In this document: positions 22,249 to 26,961 of the stretch, one piece after another | Layout of the letters: every line of letters starts with the position of its first letter | Position numbering within the stretch: the stretch's first letter is position 1 | Source: Treponema sp. UBA1233 | GTDB lineage: Bacteria; Spirochaetota; Spirochaetia; Treponematales; Treponemataceae | DNA length: 26,961 bases | Assembly: GCA_002309305.1 (NCBI GenBank) | Contig: DBWR01000063.1 | Coordinates: forward strand, 51,015 to 77,975 | Direction of reading: 5' to 3' | Made by a program: the position numbers and the translations under genes | Notes under the pieces: generated by a model | What the model saw: the letters and a program-made list of their open reading frames with translations, nothing else | Databases searched by the model: none | Told to the model about the DNA's origin: nothing

Positions 22249-23280
22249 ATGTCAGATAGAAACGGATTTATTGATTTTTGGAAATTCTTTTTTGCAATTG
22301 GTGTCATACTTGTTCATATCCCTCTGCCTGGAGTTTATGGAAACATTGGAACAGCTGTGGGAGTCTGTGGAGTAGGATTCTTTTACCTGATTTCCGGATA
22401 CGCCTGCTATGGCCCCGACAAAAAGGAAATGTGCTCAAAAATACTCAAGCGCTTTTGCCGCAACGGTATCATCACCCTCATCACAATAATCATTTATCTG
22501 GTCTTTGCATATTTTGAAAAAAAGGCTTCAAGGGATGTCGGCATGATGATATTCAAGTTGAAGCAGCCCGTTACTTACCTTAGAATGTTCCTTTTGGGCG
22601 ATTTTGAATACTTTTACGGTTCGGCCCTATGGTTTATGATTGCACTCCTTCAGGGATATTTGATTTTCTATTTGATCGTGCGGTTCAACCTGAAGAAACT
22701 CGTCTACATTTTGACTCCAGTATTTTTGATTGCAAGGATTGTCGTTGATTCCTACGTGAACTCTTTTCCGGTAAGCTGGCATATAAGCGCAAACCTGATT
22801 ATCGGGGCCCTTCCGATGATGCTTTTGGGTTATGTGATTGCAGACCAGAAGGAAAGGCTGTCAAAGATTTCCAATTCTGCCGTAATTGTGATTGCAATTG
22901 TATCTGCGGTGGCAATGTTTTTGGCCGTCAACCTTAAGGTTGGGAAGATTGACATATCACAGCCATTCAAGATTTTGTGCGGTGCTTCCATCTTCATTTA
23001 CGGAATTAAAAATCCACAGTCACACATTTTGCGTCCGGTAGAAAAGCTTGGTCGGGAGGATTCGCTTTACATTTACCTGTTTCATTTCATCATACTCGTG
23101 GCACTTTCAAACTGGATGTACAGCAAGACCTCTGACATGAGGGTAATTTCATGGCAGCTCCCGCTCCTGGTGATTATCGTATCCGTCGTTTTTGCAAGAA
23201 TCTTGTCGGTAATAATCAGACTGTGTTTTTTCAGAAAGAAGAAACTGAACCAAATTCAAAATCCTCCTCCAGAACAATAA
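22249..23280 (+). CDS. Acyltransferase-3 family membrane protein
   Basis: 343 residues with about ten membrane segments. It begins RNGFIDFWKFFFAIGVILVH (His23 is the conserved catalytic-site residue of the family), then GVGFFYLISGYACY, a strong family motif. Members transfer acetyl or succinyl groups to extracytoplasmic sugars of lipids, glycans or antibiotics; the substrate is not predictable. The C-terminus is basic and cytoplasmic (FFRKKKLNQIQN). No Shine-Dalgarno is evident. Stand-alone gene. Confidence 0.85.
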   Translation: MSDRNGFIDFWKFFFAIGVILVHIPLPGVYGNIGTAVGVCGVGFFYLISGYACYGPDKKEMCSKILKRFCRNGIITLITIIIYLVFAYFEKKASRDVGMMIFKLKQPVTYLRMFLLGDFEYFYGSALWFMIALLQGYLIFYLIVRFNLKKLVYILTPVFLIARIVVDSYVNSFPVSWHISANLIIGALPMMLLGYVIADQKERLSKISNSAVIVIAIVSAVAMFLAVNLKVGKIDISQPFKILCGASIFIYGIKNPQSHILRPVEKLGREDSLYIYLFHFIILVALSNWMYSKTSDMRVISWQLPLLVIIVSVVFARILSVIIRLCFFRKKKLNQIQNPPPEQ

Positions 23281-23292
23281 AACTCTGACAAC

Positions 23293-23328
23293 AAAAAAAA
23301 TGCCATACACAAAAAAGTGCATGGCATT
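23293..23328 (-). terminator. Terminator of the YbjN-like gene
   Basis: On the minus strand AATGCCAT-G-CAC pairs with GTG-T-ATGGCATT around a six-T loop and is followed by eight Ts. It may also slow transcription of the convergent acyltransferase gene. Confidence 0.88.
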
Positions 23329-23354
23329 CATTCAGCATTTTTTGCAATGGAGAA

Positions 23355-23831
23355 TTAGTTCTTCAAGGCTTTTGCGTCTGAAAGGAAATCCCAGTAGATG
23401 TCTGCCAAATCAAAGAACATTTCAAGAGCAGAATTGAAATTGGTGCTTGAAATGCCACCTTCATACGGCATGTAGTATTCCAGGAAGAATTTACCTTCGG
23501 AATAGTAGGCGCAGGTAAATACTTTTTCAGAGTTCCACTGGTTGGTCAATGCAACAGCATCCTTTTCCTTGATGTCAGAGCTGGAAGCCCAAATTGAATA
23601 GAAGTTAACCAGGTTCAACTTTGGATTAATTGCGATAAATCCCTTGATTCCATCGCATTCAAGGAAAATCTCACCGGTATCATCGATTTCGCTGGAAGTC
23701 ACATAGTCTGAAGTAATCAGTTTCTGCAGACTCTTGATGTCCACCTTGCCCTTCTGGAGAGTCGTATCCTTGGCAAAAAGCCCAAACACGCATCCACATG
23801 CAATCAACACACACAATAAAGCTTTTTTCAT
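23355..23831 (-). CDS. Exported YbjN-like protein
   Basis: 158 residues. Signal peptide MKKALLCVLIACGCVFGLFA. The mature part has the YbjN-type pattern: a strand pair around FLECDGIKGFIAINP, then TNQWNSEKVFTCAYYSEGKFFLEYYMPYEGGISSTNF and a final amphipathic helix. YbjN domains resemble type III secretion chaperones and often lack a known role. Start: ATG at 23831, 5 nt after GGAGG. The next gene upstream on the strand is 59 nt away, so the two may share a transcript. Confidence 0.72.
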   Translation of the reverse strand: MKKALLCVLIACGCVFGLFAKDTTLQKGKVDIKSLQKLITSDYVTSSEIDDTGEIFLECDGIKGFIAINPKLNLVNFYSIWASSSDIKEKDAVALTNQWNSEKVFTCAYYSEGKFFLEYYMPYEGGISSTNFNSALEMFFDLADIYWDFLSDAKALKN

Positions 23832-23889
23832 TTTATCCTCCAAAATATTGGTTTTATTGTTTCGTTAATACTCCAACAGTTTAACCAAA

Positions 23890-24318
23890 CTATTGTTTCT
23901 CGAATTCTGTATTGGCAGTAATTGTTACACCACCAATAGGCTCAAGGAAATCACGAATTGCAGTCAAACGAGTTGGCGTATACGAATTTGGCCTCAGCTT
24001 TCCAATAACGTTAGCTGAAGTAGTACCACCTTGATATATAAGAACGGGATAATATTCATCATCACTTGAAGTATCCAGCATCCAATACATATTGTTAAGA
24101 GATGAAGTACCAACTATTACCCCAAGTTCATACTTATCATCTAAGTCTTCCCTAAAGGTAAACTTTATAGTTGTATTATTAACAGTTGTAACATAGGTTT
24201 TACCCCACAGAGAACTTGCTTCCACAACAGAATCCCATAGCTGCTTACATGAAGTAAATGCAAACACCACGGCAAGCAATGCCACTACAATTGAAAATTT
24301 CTTTACGGATTTCTTCAT
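23890..24318 (-). CDS. Small lipoprotein of unknown function
   Basis: 142 residues. The signal sequence MKKSVKKFSIVVALLAVVFA ends in the lipobox FTSC (Cys24). The mature part (WGKTYVTTVNNTTIKFTFREDL..., VIGKLRPNSYTPTRLTAIRDFL) is probably a small beta domain; I recognise no family. Start: ATG at 24318 with GGAGG 5 nt upstream. The stop of this gene and the start of the YbjN-like gene are 58 nt apart. Confidence 0.75.
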   Translation of the reverse strand: MKKSVKKFSIVVALLAVVFAFTSCKQLWDSVVEASSLWGKTYVTTVNNTTIKFTFREDLDDKYELGVIVGTSSLNNMYWMLDTSSDDEYYPVLIYQGGTTSANVIGKLRPNSYTPTRLTAIRDFLEPIGGVTITANTEFEKQ

Positions 24319-24429
24319 AAAATCCTCCTTAAAAATTTGGTGTACTCCGTCTAAGAGCAAGAACCTTTCAAACATAAGATTGAAAAGCCTTCCATTATTA
24401 TAGAAGAAAGTATAAATCTGTCAAGTAAT

Positions 24430-24458
24430 TTTACAAGAATAATTATTCATGCTATAAT
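24430..24458 (+). promoter_or_regulatory. Promoter of the DNA glycosylase gene
   Basis: TTTACA (24430-24435), 17-nt spacer, extended -10 TGC-TATAAT (TATAAT 24453-24458). It ends 6 nt before the ATG at 24465. This is the clearest leaderless-type promoter in the window. Confidence 0.75.
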
Positions 24459-24464
24459 GTTTTC

Positions 24465-25052
24465 ATGCCATCGATAGAACACCCCATACCGCCAGTCTGG
24501 AACGAACATAGCCGCGTTTTGATTCTGGGAACCATGCCTTCACCCAAAAGCCGTGAGTCAGGATTCTTCTACATGCACCCGCAGAACAGGTTTTGGAACG
24601 TAATGGCACAAGTCTTTGGCGAAAGATTCAAATACAAAAACAACGGCCTTCCATCTGGATCTGAAAATGCCGCTACAAAATCCTCCGGCATAAATCCCGA
24701 CATTCCCGCCGCAATCACCGAACGCAGGAATTTCCTCTTAAAGCACCACATCGCAATATGGGATGTCCTTGCAAGCTGCGAAATCGAAGGCGCTTCCGAT
24801 GCCACCATCAAAAATCCCATACCCAACGACTTTACACCCATCTTTGAGGGGTCACAAATACGGACCGTTTTCTGCACCGGCAAAACCGCCTTCACCCTCT
24901 GGAAGAAACATTGCGCCCACATCTACGAAGCTCGGTACAAACTGACATGCATATGTCTCCCCAGCACCAGCCCCGCCAACGCACAGTGGAGTTTACCGCA
25001 GTTGGTGGAAGAGTATGGAAGACAAGTGCAAATCTTCATGAATGATAAATAA
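24465..25052 (+). CDS. DNA-deoxyinosine (hypoxanthine) glycosylase, UDG superfamily
   Basis: 195 residues of the uracil-DNA-glycosylase superfamily, closest to the family-6 hypoxanthine-DNA glycosylases. LILGTMPSPKSRESGFFYMHPQNRFW (about 19-44) is motif 1 with the flipped-base pocket, WDVLASCEIEGASDATIKN is the middle motif, and LPSTSPAN (165-172) the DNA-intercalating motif. It removes deaminated adenine (hypoxanthine) to start base-excision repair. The ATG at 24465 follows the -10 by 6 nt and has no Shine-Dalgarno. The last ~10 codons, from CAAGTGC onward, belong to foldback element B. Confidence 0.87.
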   Translation: MPSIEHPIPPVWNEHSRVLILGTMPSPKSRESGFFYMHPQNRFWNVMAQVFGERFKYKNNGLPSGSENAATKSSGINPDIPAAITERRNFLLKHHIAIWDVLASCEIEGASDATIKNPIPNDFTPIFEGSQIRTVFCTGKTAFTLWKKHCAHIYEARYKLTCICLPSTSPANAQWSLPQLVEEYGRQVQIFMNDK

Positions 25053-25319
25053 AAAAAATTATGAGGAAGCAATTTCATCTACTGCAGAAAATATATTATT
25101 AACTATAAAAGAAAATGTACTCCCATCGGAGTCTGACCCACAACAACGGCTCGCTCGAAGCTCTGCTGCGAGTACCCGCGCCTTTTACGCTTGTGCAGAT
25201 GTTGTTGCGTGTCAGCCTCCGATTCCGTACCTTTTCTTTTGCTTTTATTAAAGTTTTGCTGTTTTTATAATGCTTCCTCATTCATCGTTTATCATTTAGT
25301 TGAACAATTATAGCACTTG
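25023..25319. repeat. Foldback element B (297-bp imperfect palindrome)
   Basis: Nested inverted repeats: CAAGTGC (25023-25029) with GCACTTG (25313-25319); AATGATAAA (from 25041) with TTTATCATT (ending about 25296); ATGAGGAAGCA (25061-25071) with TGCTTCCTCAT; AAAAGAAAA with TTTTCTTTT; ATCGGAG, CTGAC and CACAACAAC with GTTGTTG, GTCAG and CTCCGAT in the centre, separated by single-base bulges. The ends CAAGTGC...GAGGAAG / CTTCCTC...GCACTTG have the same spacing as element A (40-42 bp), and both right ends continue CCTTTC. The interior differs from A. The left end provides the stop codon of the glycosylase gene. Confidence 0.85.
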
Positions 25320-25386
25320 CCTTTCACGTTCTCTTTCACACATAGAAACAGGATAAAGAGATGCTATTCCATCAAAGAGGTGATCA

Positions 25387-25815
25387 TCACCCAATCTGTG
25401 GAAATGCCGCTGATTCCTGCATCAAGTGGTCACAGTTTGTGACCGGTTCTGTCAGCTTGCTTTCGAACATGTGTTTGGGTGGATTTTTTCCTGATGCCAG
25501 CACGTGGTTTTTCTTTCCCCATCTAAGCATTTTTACCTTGGCAATGGGGTCACCTTTTTCCATAATCAGGATACAGGGGCTTTTCTCACCTGATTGTTGC
25601 AGGGTGTCGGCATTCAATTCCGAAAGTTCCAGATGTTCTGACATAAAATCAAAGAGGATGTGGTTCATTACATTGTCCACACTTTGGTTGGATTCCTTGG
25701 CAAGCTGGTTCAGATATTCCACCACATCAGGTTCCAGATCTAAATCTGTTTCAACCCACCGCTCCAGTGGGGTAAGGATTACGCTGTCAAAATTGATTTC
25801 ACCGTTGTCTTCCAT
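25387..25815 (-). CDS. RHH-like small protein, possible antitoxin or regulator
   Basis: 142 residues. LTPLERWVETDLDLEPDVVEYLNQLAKESNQSVDNVMNHILFDFM looks like a ribbon-helix-helix motif extended by helices; the C-terminal half (CILIMEKGDPIAKVKMLRWGKKNHVL) is a small beta region. I recognise no named family. Start: ATG at 25815 with AGGAGG 7 nt upstream. A palindrome sits in the gap to the ORF6N gene and another (25428-25444) inside this gene. A toxin partner is not visible downstream; the ORF6N gene upstream is the only neighbour on the strand. Confidence 0.6.
   Translation of the reverse strand: MEDNGEINFDSVILTPLERWVETDLDLEPDVVEYLNQLAKESNQSVDNVMNHILFDFMSEHLELSELNADTLQQSGEKSPCILIMEKGDPIAKVKMLRWGKKNHVLASGKNPPKHMFESKLTEPVTNCDHLMQESAAFPQIG
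25428..25444. repeat. Palindrome P5, inside the RHH-like gene
   Basis: GGTCACAGTTTGTGACC: 7-bp arms around a GTT centre. The core matches P2 at 26258-26282. Here it is read in a different frame (EPVTNCDHL). Confidence 0.65.
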
Positions 25816-25836
25816 ATTAAATCCTCCTTTCTGAGC

Positions 25837-25855
25837 ATATCGCAATTTGCGATAT
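25837..25855. repeat. Palindrome P4, between the ORF6N and RHH-like genes
   Basis: ATATCGCAA-T-TTGCGATAT, perfect 9-bp arms, begins a base or two after the ORF6N stop codon and ends upstream of the RHH-like gene's Shine-Dalgarno. It is positioned as an operator for the downstream gene and shares the TCGCAA/TTGCGA core with P1 and P3. Confidence 0.75.
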
Positions 25856-25856
25856 A

Positions 25857-26522
25857 CTACTCTTCTCCACTCACAAAACCGATTTTACGTTTAGGCTGCG
25901 GTTCCTCTATCAGGTTGTTCAGGACTTGTATTATCCGGTTTATTTTCTTGTCTTGGTCTGAAAACTTCTTGTCGCAATGGTCTATGTGTAACAAAAGCAG
26001 ACGGCGGATTTCTGTAAGCTCAGCCTTGTCGTCCGTTTTGACAATTTGGGAACTGACGTAATGCCGCAACTGTACAAATGCGTTCATTATTCGTATGCTT
26101 ACCTGTACTGCAGTTTCACTATGCAAGACGGCAGAAAGCATGGCAACTCCTTGCTCTGTAAAAACGTAGGGAAGATATTTTGAGTGTTTTCCCCGTAGAT
26201 CTTCGTTTTCGTTTTTTAAGGTCGCAAATTGCGACCTTAGAATTGTCTTTTCATTTTCTAAGGTCACAATTTGTGACCTTAGAGATTCATCTTTTTCTTT
26301 TGAGGTCGCAGATTGCGACCTCAAAAACTCATATTCCTCAGCTGTAAGTTGAAACCTGAATTCCTCTGGGAAACGTTCAATATTTCGTTTTACAGCCTGA
26401 TTAATGACCTTTGTCTCCACTCCATATAGTTCTGCAAGATCTCTGTCAACCATGACCTGCTTGTCGCGGATGAGGAAAATCTTGCTTTCTACTAAAACAG
26501 GGGTAATCTCTTCATTGTACAT
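25857..26522 (-). CDS. ORF6N-domain DNA-binding protein with LRSQ repeats
   Basis: 221 residues. The ORF6N domain (EITPVLVESKIFLIRDKQVMVDRDLAELYGVETKVINQAVKRNIERFPEEFRFQLT) is found in phage and phage-derived DNA-binding proteins, with YLPYVFTEQGVAMLSAVLHSETA as its C-terminal half. Between them, where relatives usually carry one LRSQ(I/F)xT segment, this protein has three (residues 67, 81 and 96), each encoded by a DNA palindrome. The C-terminus is a charged helical region (RRLLLLHIDHCDKKFSDQDKKINRIIQVLNNL). No Shine-Dalgarno; TAAAAT ends 6 nt before the ATG. Likely a regulator or anti-repressor of phage origin. Confidence 0.83.
   Translation of the reverse strand: MYNEEITPVLVESKIFLIRDKQVMVDRDLAELYGVETKVINQAVKRNIERFPEEFRFQLTAEEYEFLRSQSATSKEKDESLRSQIVTLENEKTILRSQFATLKNENEDLRGKHSKYLPYVFTEQGVAMLSAVLHSETAVQVSIRIMNAFVQLRHYVSSQIVKTDDKAELTEIRRLLLLHIDHCDKKFSDQDKKINRIIQVLNNLIEEPQPKRKIGFVSGEE
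26217..26239. repeat. Palindrome P1, inside the ORF6N gene
   Basis: TAAGGTCGCAA-A-TTGCGACCTTA: perfect 11-bp arms around one base. In frame it encodes the LRSQFATL repeat. Confidence 0.9.
26258..26282. repeat. Palindrome P2, inside the ORF6N gene
   Basis: CTAAGGTCACAA-T-TTGTGACCTTAG: perfect 12-bp arms around one base. It encodes the LRSQIVTL repeat. Confidence 0.9.
26298..26326. repeat. Palindrome P3, inside the ORF6N gene
   Basis: TTTTGAGGTCGCA-GAT-TGCGACCTCAAAA: 13-bp arms around three bases. It encodes the LRSQSATS repeat. Confidence 0.88.
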
Positions 26523-26528
26523 GCCAAT

Positions 26529-26534
26529 ATTTTA
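26529..26534 (-). promoter_or_regulatory. Possible -10 of the ORF6N gene
   Basis: TAAAAT on the minus strand ends 6 nt before the ATG at 26522; no TGN extension and no clear -35. Confidence 0.3.
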
Positions 26535-26632
26535 CGATGAATCGAAAAGAAAAACATTAAAGTAATACTTTAAAAAATTTTTACAAAATCCTCTTGCCGA
26601 TTTGCCGTTTTCTTCTATATATTTAAATCACA

Positions 26633-26961
26633 GTGCAGTATAAAATATCACCGTCGTTTTCAATTCCCATAATCGATGTTGAAGCGACATCCCAAAAGTT
26701 AAGGCGTCTCAGGGAAGACCGTGGTATCAAAGTCCGCGTAATCCAGAAAATATTCGGAATGGAATATCCCCAGGCCATCTACAGCTGGGAAAATCCGGAC
26801 GACAAAACCCTCCCGCGCATAGACAACCTCGTCGCCCTTGCAAAATTCTACGGAGTTTCAATAGATGAGATAATTGTAATCAAAACGGAGGCAACAGACA
26901 GCCTGCCCCTTTGCGAACCAGACCAACAATATGGAATTGCACAGGAAACACTGGAGTTTAT
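26633..26961 (+). CDS. XRE-family regulator, partial
   Basis: Runs off the right edge after 109 codons. From a GTG at 26633 the product reads (M)QYKISPSFSIPIIDVEATSQ and then an XRE domain: KLRRLREDRGIKVRVIQKIFG, PQAIYSWENPDDKTLPRIDNLVALAKFYGVSIDEIIVI. The segment IPIIDVEAT before the domain and PQAIYSWE in the recognition region are typical of a widespread gut-bacterial XRE group of unknown target. The GTG start is inferred, as no ATG fits in this frame upstream of the domain. It is divergent from the ORF6N gene across about 110 bp of AT-rich DNA. Confidence 0.75.
   Translation, partial: MQYKISPSFSIPIIDVEATSQKLRRLREDRGIKVRVIQKIFGMEYPQAIYSWENPDDKTLPRIDNLVALAKFYGVSIDEIIVIKTEATDSLPLCEPDQQYGIAQETLEF

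Noticed and set aside
26217..26326. CRISPR array
   Set aside because: The repeated palindromes are short, of unequal spacing, vary in sequence and lie in frame inside a protein gene.
1..26961. tRNA, rRNA or transposase genes
   Set aside because: None recognised on reading both strands; covariance-model searches could still find a missed small RNA.

Overview
The window reads as chromosome of a gut- or rumen-type spirochaete close to Treponema. The grounds are a P83/100-family protein, many small exported proteins of a treponemal style (SH3b, GPGGGIVFY/DUF1566-like, YbjN-like, serine-rich lipoproteins), a MetQ-type binding protein, and moderate-to-low GC with strong Shine-Dalgarno motifs on most housekeeping genes. 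Species assignment is inference.

Layout. 1-1967 (-): anaerobic ribonucleotide reductase nrdD, cut by the window start, with an NrdR box lying on its -10. 2361-3901 (-): two exported proteins. 4020-4407 (-): MntA-like nucleotidyltransferase antitoxin followed by a truncated HepT-like remnant. 4638-5045 (-): small lipoprotein. 5232-6697 (+): hipBA toxin-antitoxin operon behind twin palindromic operators and three mutually overlapping hairpins. 6756-10333 (-): operon of a D-2-hydroxyacid dehydrogenase with metN, metI and metQ. 10404-10621: a 218-bp foldback element. 10684-13319: accessory island with a DUF262-HNH nuclease, an EcoRI-family adenine methylase and a divergent XRE regulator. 13351-13973 (-): RelE-type toxin with an AbrB-like antitoxin. 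14148-19959: P83/100 protein, outer-membrane barrel, DUF1295 membrane enzyme, membrane-anchored S41 protease and M23 peptidase. 20155-20907 (+): membrane-bound LuxR-type regulator. 20954-23280: iron-type alcohol dehydrogenase and a divergent membrane acyltransferase. 23355-24318 (-): two small exported proteins. 24465-25052 (+): family-6-like DNA glycosylase. 25023-25319: second foldback element, which overlaps the 3' end of the glycosylase gene. 25387-26522 (-): RHH-like protein and ORF6N protein, linked by a family of related palindromes. 26633-end (+): partial XRE regulator.

How it fits together. Core metabolism (dNTP synthesis, methionine uptake, aldehyde/alcohol redox) and envelope proteins are interleaved with defence and stress modules: three toxin-antitoxin loci, one restriction-modification-like island, and ORF6N/XRE genes. 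Four signals are not explained by ordinary gene annotation. (1) Two copies of a foldback element share nested terminal repeats and their spacing but have different interiors, each still self-complementary. (2) Palindromes encode the repeated LRSQ peptides of the ORF6N protein and recur just outside it. (3) Five genes have an extended -10 box (TGNTATAMT) ending 6-7 nt before the ATG and no Shine-Dalgarno, which predicts leaderless mRNAs. (4) A DUF262-HNH nuclease is paired with an M.EcoRI-type methylase, with no EcoRI-type endonuclease in sight.

No tRNA, rRNA, CRISPR array, insertion-sequence transposase or replication origin was seen.
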